This document shows positions 1 through 6,412 of a DNA stretch of 8,126 nucleotides, piece by piece; the stretch's first letter is position 1, and the number at the start of each line of letters is the position of its first letter. The notes beneath the pieces are model-generated. The model was not told where the DNA came from, ran no database searches, and worked only from the letters and a program-made list of their open reading frames with translations. The position numbers and the translations under genes were made by a program. This DNA comes from Ilumatobacter sp. (GTDB lineage: Bacteria > Actinomycetota > Acidimicrobiia > Acidimicrobiales > Ilumatobacteraceae). The stretch spans positions 1-8,126 of the forward strand of contig JAJCXU010000077.1 in the NCBI GenBank assembly GCA_029263275.1, given 5' to 3'.

Positions 1-47
1 GTGCAGCCGGTGGCATGGCCCCGGCCATCATCATCGAACGCGTCTGA
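1..47 (+). CDS. C-terminal tail of a thiolase (acetyl-CoA acyltransferase), cut by the window edge
   Basis: Only the last 14 complete codons are in the window, in the frame starting at base 3, ending with TGA at 45-47. They read AAGGMAPAIIIERV. The preceding partial codon ends in GT, which fits TGT (Cys). A C-terminus of the form C-x-GGG/AGGM-x-x-A-x-x-x-ER is the signature end of thiolases: the Cys is the second active-site cysteine of the family and the GG-M loop follows it. Thiolases join or cleave acyl-CoA thioesters in fatty-acid degradation or acetoacetyl-CoA formation. What I see is the short tail; the family call rests on that motif, and the substrate class cannot be told. The gene converges on the next minus-strand gene, whose stop lies three bases further on. 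Confidence 0.6.
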   Translation, partial: AAGGMAPAIIIERV

Positions 48-50
48 GCC

Positions 51-254
51 TCAGGCCGTCGCGTCGGCGTCGGCGTCGCGTGCTTCTTGTGCGTCCTGGA
101 ATGCGGCGGCGGCCCAGGCCGCTGAGCCGACCATGCCGAACATCGCTGCGAGCACACCATTGCGGTGGCGCAAGGCGCTGAGGAAGCCGACGAGGCTTCC
201 GACCGTGCACAGCACGGGAGCGGCGAGATTGAGCGTCTGACGGTCGATGGCCAT
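51..254 (-). CDS. Small two-helix membrane protein of unknown function
   Basis: A 67-residue protein I do not recognise. It has a short polar N-terminus, a hydrophobic segment at about residues 8-28, a tight basic turn (RHRNG, 29-33), a second hydrophobic Ala/Gly/Met-rich segment at about 33-52, and an acidic hydrophilic tail (QDAQEARDADADATA). This is the layout of a helical hairpin in the inner membrane. The ATG at 254 is chosen over the in-frame start 24 codons upstream because the extra residues (with PPCDEC) look non-coding and because TACAGT, a good -10 box, lies 7 bases before this ATG, as in a leaderless transcript. The tail is encoded by three tandem copies of GCGTCG (plus-strand 61-78), so its length could vary between strains. 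Function unknown; fairly confident it is coding. Confidence 0.6.
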   Translation of the reverse strand: MAIDRQTLNLAAPVLCTVGSLVGFLSALRHRNGVLAAMFGMVGSAAWAAAAFQDAQEARDADADATA

Positions 255-261
255 GCCCGGG

Positions 262-267
262 ACTGTA
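262..267 (-). promoter_or_regulatory. Candidate -10 box for the two-helix membrane protein gene
   Basis: On the minus strand TACAGT matches TATAAT at four of six positions, including the key T1, A2 and T6. It ends 7 bases before the ATG at 254, so transcription would begin at or next to the start codon. No convincing -35 is visible at the usual distance. An 8-base palindrome, TGCATGCA, lies just upstream at 274-281. This is inference from spacing and consensus only. Confidence 0.3.
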
Positions 268-272
268 GCCAG

Positions 273-431
273 GTGCATGCATTCGTCGCATGGGGGACCT
301 ACGGGTACCTCAAGGGCAAGCCGCATGGCCTTGGTGCGGAAGGCATCAAGTACTCGATGATCGGTGTTGCGGGGATGAAGAAGCTCAATGCGCGAATTGC
401 CGAGGTGGAGCGCCAGAAGAAGACGGGCTGA
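273..431 (+). CDS. Possible 52-residue hypothetical protein
   Basis: The frame reads MHAFVAWGTYGYLKGKPHG and continues to a Lys/Arg-rich C-terminal helix (MKKLNARIAEVERQKKTG, residues 35-52) before TGA at 429-431. The aromatic/glycine-rich first half and the amphipathic basic end look like real protein, unlike the antisense-shadow composition further upstream in the same frame. The GTG at 273 is my chosen start; a GTG at 165 is also in frame but would overlap the membrane protein gene by 90 bases in antisense. No SD sequence precedes either start and no clear promoter is seen. It would be divergent from the membrane protein gene with only 18 bases between starts. I do not recognise a family. 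It could instead be the decayed 3' end of a longer gene. Existence uncertain. Confidence 0.4.
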   Translation: MHAFVAWGTYGYLKGKPHGLGAEGIKYSMIGVAGMKKLNARIAEVERQKKTG

Positions 432-440
432 GCGCCACGG

Positions 441-1520
441 TCACCACTTGTCGGGGAGTTGACCGATCCGATCGAACTGTCCGCCGAGGATCACGCCGAG
501 CTTGCGGCGTTCGCCGGACTCGAGATGAATCTCGGGCCGACCGTGAGCGAAGCGATAGTTGCAGATGACTGCAACGTCGCCTTGACGCCAGTCGACCTTG
601 GTGCCGAAGTCGTCGTAGATCTTGATGAACTGTTCCAGTTCGTCACGGGTGAACTCGGTGTCGTCGCCGAAGGTCATGTGCAGTGGGCGCTCGGAGAACG
701 GCAGATGTTGCACGAGTGGCCAGGTGTCGAACCACATGCCGTGGTCGGCGAGGCTGGCGTAGAGCAGGTTCCGATCGAGCTCCGGGAAGTACTCGAATGC
801 CGGGTTGTAGAACCGCGTCTTCATCAAGCGGTTCGGGCCCCATTCGACGACCAGGCCACGCTCGACAGCTTTGGCTTCGGCGATCGCAGGATCGTCGGTG
901 CCGAACGACTTCTGCCAGTGGTTGTAGACGCCGTAGCCGACTTCGCCCAGGAAGGTGTCGGCATCGGTGAGGCTGCGGTGGTAGCACACGCCATGAGCCT
1001 TGAGCTTCTGGCCGAGTTCGGTGGCGAGGATTGCGTCGGTGGAGGCGACGCCGTCGGACACGTATGTGGCTCCCCGATCGGGGAGTGCATCGGCACACAC
1101 GAAGCTGATTCGCCGCGTGCTCTTGCTGACGTAGGCCATCTCGTGGTGGTAGGGGAGTCGGGCAGCCAGTGGCGCGCCGATCTCGTACACGTTGCCCTCG
1201 AGGCGGTCTCGTGGGTTGGCGCCGCCCTCGTACAACATCTCGGCATCGAGAACGATCTTGGCGAACTCGCGCATCCTCGAGACCTCGGTCAACCCGGTGT
1301 TGCGTAAGACGACGATGCCGACGGAATCGTAGGTTGCCCGCATCTGGCGAGCGAGCTCACTGTCTGGCCGCAGGTCGGCTTCGTTCATCTCGAACGGTGA
1401 ACAATCGACTTCGTACACCTCGGGGGCGTGATGCGACGTGCCCGTCCAGAATCGTTGCGGGATGAGGTCGTCGAGCGGGGCGAGATCAGCGCCCAAGTTG
1501 CTGTGTTCGAGAAGTGTCAT
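441..1520 (-). CDS. TauD/TfdA-family Fe(II)/2-oxoglutarate-dependent dioxygenase
   Basis: A cytosolic non-haem iron oxygenase of 359 residues, which would couple decarboxylation of 2-oxoglutarate to hydroxylation or another oxidation of an unknown small substrate. The iron-binding triad is visible: H125 and E127 in LPYHHEMAYV, and distal H326 in NYRFAHGRPEIH. R338/R339 (GERRKLGVILG), 12-13 residues after the distal His, are placed to bind the 2-oxoglutarate carboxylate. The HHEMAY form, with Glu rather than Asp and followed by an FVCADALPDRGATYVSD-like stretch, resembles the SyrP/clavaminate synthase-like branch more than taurine dioxygenase itself. The frame is open for 24 more codons upstream, but I chose the ATG at 1520 because a candidate promoter lies inside that extension and the family's fold does not need it. 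The gene is 134 bases after the ppc stop and probably has its own transcript. Substrate cannot be predicted; no carrier-protein, NRPS or sulfonate gene is adjacent. Confidence 0.88.
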   Translation of the reverse strand: MTLLEHSNLGADLAPLDDLIPQRFWTGTSHHAPEVYEVDCSPFEMNEADLRPDSELARQMRATYDSVGIVVLRNTGLTEVSRMREFAKIVLDAEMLYEGGANPRDRLEGNVYEIGAPLAARLPYHHEMAYVSKSTRRISFVCADALPDRGATYVSDGVASTDAILATELGQKLKAHGVCYHRSLTDADTFLGEVGYGVYNHWQKSFGTDDPAIAEAKAVERGLVVEWGPNRLMKTRFYNPAFEYFPELDRNLLYASLADHGMWFDTWPLVQHLPFSERPLHMTFGDDTEFTRDELEQFIKIYDDFGTKVDWRQGDVAVICNYRFAHGRPEIHLESGERRKLGVILGGQFDRIGQLPDKW

Positions 1521-1558
1521 TCGCGGGCCGATCGCTAAAGCCGAGTAAACCAATTGGG

Positions 1559-1589
1559 ATTGTAACCATTCCGTCGGACGGATCGCCAA
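1559..1589 (-). promoter_or_regulatory. Candidate promoter of the dioxygenase gene
   Basis: On the minus strand TACAAT (plus-strand 1559-1564) matches the -10 consensus at five of six positions. TTGGCG (plus-strand 1584-1589) is a fair -35, with a slightly long 19-base spacer. Transcription would start near 1551-1552, giving a leader of about 30 bases before the ATG at 1520. Its position inside the longer open frame argues for the downstream start codon. Consensus match only. Confidence 0.35.
1570..1582. repeat. 13-base perfect palindrome between the -35 and -10 boxes, operator-like
   Basis: TCCGTC-G-GACGGA is a perfect inverted repeat of 6-base arms around one central base. It lies wholly in the spacer between the candidate -35 and -10 boxes of the dioxygenase promoter, where a bound dimeric repressor would block RNA polymerase. 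No regulator gene is adjacent. In GC-rich DNA a 6-base inverted repeat can occur by chance, so the operator role is inference. Confidence 0.3.
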
Positions 1590-1654
1590 CACGGAATCGA
1601 AACGAGTGCGAAATCACTGGCTCCCAGAGGTTCGGGGCGCTGCTCGGGCAGGGT

Positions 1655-4462
1655 TCAGCCGGAGTTGCGGATGCCGGTGGCGATGGCGTTGATCGTGAGC
1701 TGAATGCCACGTTCCACGAGTTCGTCATGGTCGCCGTCGCGGTATCGCCGAAGAAGATCGACCTGCATGACGTGCAACGGGTCGAGGTACGGATACCGGT
1801 TGCGCAGGCTGCGAGCGAGGAGCGGGTTGTCGGCCAGCGGATCAGGTGAACCCGTGATCCGCTCGTGCCAGTCACGAGTGAGCGTGTGTTCGGCCTCGAT
1901 CCGTCCAAAGATGTCGTTGCGGGTGGTCGCATCCTCGACGAGGACATCGGCGTACCGACGGCCGATGTCGATGTCGGCCTTGGCGAGGACCATGCCCATG
2001 TTGTTGACGATGGCCGTGAAGAACGGCCAGTCGGCGTACATCCGCGCGAAACGCTCGGCGGCGCCGTCGTCTTGGGTTGCGACCGCTTCGAATGCCGAGC
2101 CGGCGCCGTACCAGGCGGGGATCATCAACCGGCACTGCGTCCAACCGAACACCCATGGGATCGCACGCAGGTCTTCGATCGCCAGTGACTTCTTGCGTGA
2201 TGCGGGACGGCTCCCCACGTTGAGGGTGGCGATTTCGTTGGTCGGAGTGATCGAACGGAAGAAGTCGACGAACCGATCGTCGCCGTAGACGAGCGAGCGG
2301 TAGGCCTCGAAGGCGGTGTCGGCGAGCTGCTGCATCGTGTCGACGAAACCGTCAGCTGGTGCGCCGAGTTGCCCGGCGTCGAGGCAGGAGGACTCGATGG
2401 TGGCCGACAGGAGCGTTTCGAGGTTGCGGCGGGCCAAGGCGGGCGTGCTGTACTTCGCTGCCACCATCTCGCCTTGCTCGGTGAGTCGGATCGACCGGTC
2501 GACCGAGCCGGGCGGTTGGGCGAGAATCGCCTGATAGGCCGGTCCGCCGCCCCGACCGACGGTGCCGCCGCGGCCGTGGAACAGGCGCAACCTCACGCCA
2601 GCGACGTCAGCAGCCTCGACCAGGGCGGCCTGAGCGGCGAACAGGTTCCACTGCGACGACAGGTATCCGCCGTCCTTGTTCGAATCGGAATACCCGATCA
2701 TCACCTCTTGATGATCGCCTCTCGAGGTCACCAACTGGCGGTAGACCGGATTGTCGAGCATCGCGGTGAGGGTCGTGGCCGAGTCCGCGAGGTCGCCGAT
2801 CGTCTCGAACAGGGGAACGATGTCGAGCTGCGCGGATGCTGGTCGATCGGCGCGTGCCGGTTCGGCCAATCCGACTTCTTTGAGCAGCACTGCCACTTCG
2901 AGCACATCGCTCACCGTTTCGGCCATGGAGATCACGTAGTGCGGCACGGCGCGCGCTCCGACACGGGCGACCGATCGTGCAGCTTCGTCGAGAACACTGA
3001 GTTCGCCAATGGTCTGGTCGGTGTATGTGGCGCTCGGATGTCGAAGCAGCCGGGGCGACGCGAGCTCGGCGGTGAGCACCGCGACGCGGTCGTCCTCATC
3101 GAGGGCGAGATAGTCCTCGTGGACCCCTGCATTGGCCAGCAGGTCGGTGATGACGGTCTCGTGTACCGACGAGTTCTGTCGCATGTCGAGGCCGCACAGG
3201 TGGGCGCCGAAGATCGCGGCGGCCCGCCGGGCGGGCTCGATGTGGGCATCAGCGAGCGCGTCGGCGCCGTGGGATCGCAGGGAGGCATCGACGATGTCGA
3301 GATCGCTGAGGAGTTCGCCGATGGAGGAGTAGGCGTCGAGTCGTACCGCCGGGACCGGCGCAGGAATGTCATCGACATCAGCGTCGATTGCGACCTCGGC
3401 GAAGGCATACAGGCGCGCATGCATACCGCGCAAGGCCCGGCGGTATGGCTCGTCCGCGCGGAACGGCGAGTCGTCCCCAGACGCATCGGCCAGCTCGCTG
3501 AGCGCTGCGGTTGGCGTGATGAGACGCGCCGACATCGACAACTCGCGACCGAGACGATGCAGCGTTGCGAGGTGGTGGCCGAGTGCGACGTGTGTGTGGC
3601 GACCGATGGCGAGCCGCATCACGTCGGCGGTGACGAACGGATTGCCGTCGCGGTCGCCGCCAATCCAGGAACCCATGCTGATCGCGGTGCTGGCGTCAGC
3701 ATTGGCGGCACCGAACTCGGTCTCGGCAATCTGCTCGAGGTGACGTGACAGGGCAGGGACGGTTTCGAACAGGCTCGCGGAGTAGTAGCGGAGCGCCTCG
3801 TTGATCTCATCGCGTACACGCAGCTTGGAGAGGCGGAGCAGGGCCGTCTGCCACAGCGACAAGATGCTGACGCCGAGTCGCGATTCAGCGTCATCGATCG
3901 CTGGATCGTCTGGATCAAGATGATTGCGTTCGTCGAGCACGTCAGCGATCTCGCGCAGCACGTCGAGAATCGTTTGACGGCGGACCTCGGTCGGATGCGC
4001 AGTGATCACCGGGCTCACGGTGAGCGCATCGATCACATTGGCCACTTGATCCGCATCGACGCCGATCGTGCGCAGCCGGTCAAACGTCGCATCGAGACTG
4101 CCGGGTTGCGCGGTCGTCCGGGCCGCTCGGTGGAACCGACGCCGCCGCTCGAGATGCAGGTCCTCGGCGGTGTTGGCGAGGAGCGACAGCCAATCGAAGG
4201 CGCGGATCACGTCGAGTTGTTGCTCGATCGGTTGGTCGCTCAATGCAGCCCGCAATGCCTCGACGGCGCTCTCGTCGTTGCGGCGGCCGCTGACGGCTGC
4301 CCTGCGCACCGATTCGATCAGTTCGAAGGTGTCATCACCTGATTGATCACGGACGATGTCGCCGAGGATGCGGCCAAGGAGCCGGATGTCGTTGCTGAGT
4401 TCTTCATACCCGCCTGTCGTCCTGGTCGTGATGGGGGTCGTGGGAGCGGGGGAATCGGACAC
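1655..4462 (-). CDS. ppc: Phosphoenolpyruvate carboxylase
   Basis: Catalyses PEP + bicarbonate to oxaloacetate + phosphate in the cytosol, refilling the TCA cycle. At 935 residues it is within the usual bacterial length (about 880-970). Family motifs appear in order: TAHPTE with catalytic His at about 156; GGDRDGNP at 268-275; LFETIGDL at 551-558; GYSDSNKDGG at 590-599; the PEP-binding loop FHGRGGTVGRGGGP at 628-641; SRPASRKKS at 751-759; IPWVFGWTQCR; and the invariant ending RNSG. The four residues that bind the feedback inhibitor aspartate in E. coli (R587, K773, R832, N881) have counterparts at R631, K828 (MVLAKAD), R887 (LRNRYPYLDP) and N933, so aspartate inhibition is likely kept. The start is GTG at 4462, since no ATG lies near the expected N-terminus; a TTG four codons upstream is possible. 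The frame stays open about 105 codons further, but that part is Arg-rich and overlaps the lipoprotein gene. The start lies 56 bases after the lipoprotein stop on the same strand, so co-transcription is plausible. Confidence 0.97.
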   Translation of the reverse strand: MSDSPAPTTPITTRTTGGYEELSNDIRLLGRILGDIVRDQSGDDTFELIESVRRAAVSGRRNDESAVEALRAALSDQPIEQQLDVIRAFDWLSLLANTAEDLHLERRRRFHRAARTTAQPGSLDATFDRLRTIGVDADQVANVIDALTVSPVITAHPTEVRRQTILDVLREIADVLDERNHLDPDDPAIDDAESRLGVSILSLWQTALLRLSKLRVRDEINEALRYYSASLFETVPALSRHLEQIAETEFGAANADASTAISMGSWIGGDRDGNPFVTADVMRLAIGRHTHVALGHHLATLHRLGRELSMSARLITPTAALSELADASGDDSPFRADEPYRRALRGMHARLYAFAEVAIDADVDDIPAPVPAVRLDAYSSIGELLSDLDIVDASLRSHGADALADAHIEPARRAAAIFGAHLCGLDMRQNSSVHETVITDLLANAGVHEDYLALDEDDRVAVLTAELASPRLLRHPSATYTDQTIGELSVLDEAARSVARVGARAVPHYVISMAETVSDVLEVAVLLKEVGLAEPARADRPASAQLDIVPLFETIGDLADSATTLTAMLDNPVYRQLVTSRGDHQEVMIGYSDSNKDGGYLSSQWNLFAAQAALVEAADVAGVRLRLFHGRGGTVGRGGGPAYQAILAQPPGSVDRSIRLTEQGEMVAAKYSTPALARRNLETLLSATIESSCLDAGQLGAPADGFVDTMQQLADTAFEAYRSLVYGDDRFVDFFRSITPTNEIATLNVGSRPASRKKSLAIEDLRAIPWVFGWTQCRLMIPAWYGAGSAFEAVATQDDGAAERFARMYADWPFFTAIVNNMGMVLAKADIDIGRRYADVLVEDATTRNDIFGRIEAEHTLTRDWHERITGSPDPLADNPLLARSLRNRYPYLDPLHVMQVDLLRRYRDGDHDELVERGIQLTINAIATGIRNSG

Positions 4463-4518
4463 GGCGCCAGTCAAGCAGGTCGAGTTGCCATTGTCGCCCG
4501 GACCTTCGGATGGACCCT

Positions 4519-4968
4519 TCAGTTCGAGGGCAATGTCAATTCGAACGTGGCGCCACCGAAGCCGAACTCCTGATCGCGCCCCTCGATCGTCACCGTGGTG
4601 ATGCCGTCGGGGATCTCGACACCGTCGAGTGTGCGCGTGAACGGTTGCTCGGACGCATGGTCGTGCGTCAGCAGTCGGAACCCGTATTCGGTGCCGTCCG
4701 GGCCGAGGATCCGCCAACCGTCCGCGTAGCGGCCAGGGGAGTCGTAGGGCGAGGAGATCGTGACGGCGAAGGTCCATCCGGTGCTCGACACCGTGGCCTC
4801 GACATCGAGCACGTCGGGGAAACGCTGTTCGGGCTCCGAGTCTGCGACTGTCTCGGTCGATGGTGCGGTTGCGGCGGGCTCAGCGTCCGAGCCGCATGCA
4901 GCTCCGCCGACGACAGCACATGCGGCTGCCAGAGCGAGCAGCGAGTGAGAAATCGAAGGGAGGCGCAT
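4519..4968 (-). CDS. Small secreted lipoprotein of unknown function, with an HDHxxEQPFTR motif
   Basis: A 149-residue protein. The N-terminus is a lipoprotein signal peptide: basic MR, hydrophobic stretch at about 9-24, and Cys25 followed by GSD, the likely lipid-anchored cysteine. The lipobox GAAC is loose because -3 is Gly; C17 is a poorer alternative. A Pro/Thr/Ala/Glu linker (about 28-48) leads to a predicted all-beta domain (about 55-147) of alternating hydrophobic strands, containing GWRILGPDGT (84-93) and HDHASEQPFTR (102-112). I recall similar HxHxxEQPFTR stretches in uncharacterised secreted proteins, but I cannot name a family. ATG at 4968 is chosen because it begins the signal peptide; the longer in-frame start would bury it and overlap glgA. 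It is the first gene upstream of ppc and diverges from glgA. No enzyme activity should be assigned. Confidence 0.8.
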   Translation of the reverse strand: MRLPSISHSLLALAAACAVVGGAACGSDAEPAATAPSTETVADSEPEQRFPDVLDVEATVSSTGWTFAVTISSPYDSPGRYADGWRILGPDGTEYGFRLLTHDHASEQPFTRTLDGVEIPDGITTVTIEGRDQEFGFGGATFELTLPSN

Positions 4969-5002
4969 GAGGCGACGGTAGTTGTCGGCCAGACTGATGG
5001 GT
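4969..5002. promoter_or_regulatory. 34-base divergent start region between the lipoprotein/ppc genes and glgA/glgC
   Basis: Only 34 bases separate the lipoprotein ATG (4968, minus) from the glgA ATG (5003, plus), so both promoters must overlap each other and extend into the opposite gene. For the minus side, TACCGT (plus-strand 4975-4980) fits TANNNT and ends 6 bases before the ATG, as in leaderless genes. For the plus side the best -10 is the weak CAGACT (4990-4995). Neither has a clear -35, and no SD sequence precedes either start. The region is certain; the box assignments are not. Confidence 0.4.
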
Positions 5003-6388
5003 ATGCGCGTCGTGTTCGCCACTGCAGAACTCTCTCCGGTGGCCACAGTGGGCGGCTTGGCGGCTGCAGCCGCAGGCTTGGGCGCGGAATTGCGTCGCGC
5101 CGGTCTCGACGTCGACCTGGTGATGCCCGACTACGGCGATGTCGATCTCGTCGACGAAACGACCACCGAGCTGCAGGTGCCGAGTTGGGTCGGCGCCGCA
5201 ACGGTTCGGACCGGCAGACACCCCGTCGTGGGCCGCCTGCATCTGATCAGCGTGCCCGGCATGGCGCGTCCTCATCCCTACCTCCAGGCCGATGGGTCAG
5301 GCTGGCATGACAACAGCGAACGATTCTTTCGCTTCGCCCGGGCAGTGGCTGCGTTCGTCGAGGCTGACCCGCCGGACGTGCTGCATCTGAATGACTGGCA
5401 CACCGGCGCCACGCTGGCAGCGCTCGAGTCGCCGCCCCCCACCGTCGTGTCGATCCACAACCTCGCCTACCAGGGTGTTGCCGGTCCCGAATGGCTCGAA
5501 CTGATCGGTCCTCGCGCGGCACACTTCGAGTGGTGGGGTGACACCAATCCGCTCTCCGGAGCATTGGCGCTGGCCGACCGTGTGGTCGCCGTGTCACCGA
5601 ACTACGTCACCGAGATCACGACCCCGGAGGGCGGCTTCGGGCTCGACGGACCGTTGCGCCAGCGTGGCGATGCATTGGTCGGTGTCCTCAATGGCATCGA
5701 CACCGACGTGTGGAACCCGGCGGACAATCCCCACCTCGTTGCGAACTTCGATGTGACAACGCTTGCAGCGCGCCCTGCCAACCGGTCGGCACTCCTTGCT
5801 CGGCTCGGGTTGCCCGACGACGCAACACCGCTCGCCACCATCGTCACTCGGCTCACGCACCAGAAGGGCGTCGACCTCATCACCCCCTTGGTGCCACTGC
5901 TCGAACAGATCCCGATGCGGCTCGGCATCCTCGGTTCCGGAGACGCCGTGTTGTCTGCGGAGTTGCACCGACTCGCTGCGGCCCATCCCGACCATCTCGC
6001 GTTCGTCGAGGGCTACGACGAATCCCTGTCACACCAGATGTTCGCTGGCGCCGACGCATTCTTGATGCCGAGTCGATTCGAACCGTGCGGTCTCACGCAG
6101 ATGCAGGCAATGCGCTACGGGGCCGTGCCGATCGTGACGGCGGTCGGTGGTCTTGTCGACACCGTCCCCGACGCCGACCTCGACATGAAACGGGGTGTTG
6201 GCTTCGTTGCGCAGCGCGTCGAGTCAACGGATCTGCTTGCCGCGATGTTTCGAGCCGCTCGGCGGATCAAGGACAAGCGGCGACATGTGGCACTCCAGAA
6301 ACGGATGATGACGCTCGACTGGTCCTGGGCTGGGCCAGCCCAGACCTACGTTGATCTGTATCGCGAGCTCGGGGCTGTCAGGACCTGA
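5003..6388 (+). CDS. glgA: Glycogen synthase (ADP-glucose type, GT5 family)
   Basis: Transfers glucose from ADP-glucose to the end of an alpha-1,4-glucan. At 461 residues it is slightly short for bacterial GlgA (about 475-490). The starch-synthase N-terminal domain opens with [20 protein letters not shown]. Then come LNDWHTG (D131), HNLAYQG (H152), [17 protein letters not shown] (about 230-240), [11 protein letters not shown] with phosphate-contacting R283 and K288, [17 protein letters not shown] with E360 and C362, and GGLVDTV. The oddity is at residue 15: the family motif KxGG, whose lysine contacts ADP-glucose, reads TVGG here (ACA codon at 5045-5047), while all other active-site motifs are intact. 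The start is ATG 5003; ATG 4997 (MGMRVV) is also possible. It is followed 24 bases later by glgC, the source of its substrate, so the two likely form one unit. The GT5 call is firm; full activity with the altered motif is assumed, not shown. Confidence 0.95.
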   Translation: MRVVFATAELSPVATVGGLAAAAAGLGAELRRAGLDVDLVMPDYGDVDLVDETTTELQVPSWVGAATVRTGRHPVVGRLHLISVPGMARPHPYLQADGSGWHDNSERFFRFARAVAAFVEADPPDVLHLNDWHTGATLAALESPPPTVVSIHNLAYQGVAGPEWLELIGPRAAHFEWWGDTNPLSGALALADRVVAVSPNYVTEITTPEGGFGLDGPLRQRGDALVGVLNGIDTDVWNPADNPHLVANFDVTTLAARPANRSALLARLGLPDDATPLATIVTRLTHQKGVDLITPLVPLLEQIPMRLGILGSGDAVLSAELHRLAAAHPDHLAFVEGYDESLSHQMFAGADAFLMPSRFEPCGLTQMQAMRYGAVPIVTAVGGLVDTVPDADLDMKRGVGFVAQRVESTDLLAAMFRAARRIKDKRRHVALQKRMMTLDWSWAGPAQTYVDLYRELGAVRT

Positions 6389-6404
6389 ACCGACAGGGTA
6401 CGTT
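6375..6404 (+). promoter_or_regulatory. Possible internal promoter before glgC
   Basis: CTGTCA (6375-6380, four of six to TTGACA) and TACGTT (6399-6404, four of six to TATAAT) are 18 bases apart, and TACGTT ends 8 bases before the glgC ATG. That would allow a leaderless glgC transcript in addition to read-through from glgA. It overlaps the last codons of glgA. Weak consensus evidence only. Confidence 0.28.
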
Positions 6405-6412
6405 GAGCAGTA

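Noticed and set aside
165..272. Upstream extension of the 52-residue plus-strand protein to GTG 165
   Set aside because: It overlaps the membrane protein gene in antisense and has shadow-like composition.
459..1307. 282-codon plus-strand open frame antisense to the dioxygenase
   Set aside because: Mirror frame of a gene with an intact active-site triad; biased Val/Glu/Ala composition and no own start signals.
1521..1592. 24-codon N-terminal extension of the dioxygenase
   Set aside because: It contains the candidate -10 and -35 boxes and adds nothing to the known fold; the downstream ATG is preferred.
2369..3748. 459-codon plus-strand open frame antisense to ppc
   Set aside because: It lies wholly inside a motif-complete PEP carboxylase gene. 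Its translation is rich in Arg, Gly and Val with no recognisable domain, as expected for the antisense of a GC-rich gene.
4463..4777. N-terminal extension of the ppc frame
   Set aside because: Arg/His-rich translation unrelated to PEP carboxylase N-termini and overlapping the lipoprotein gene in another frame.
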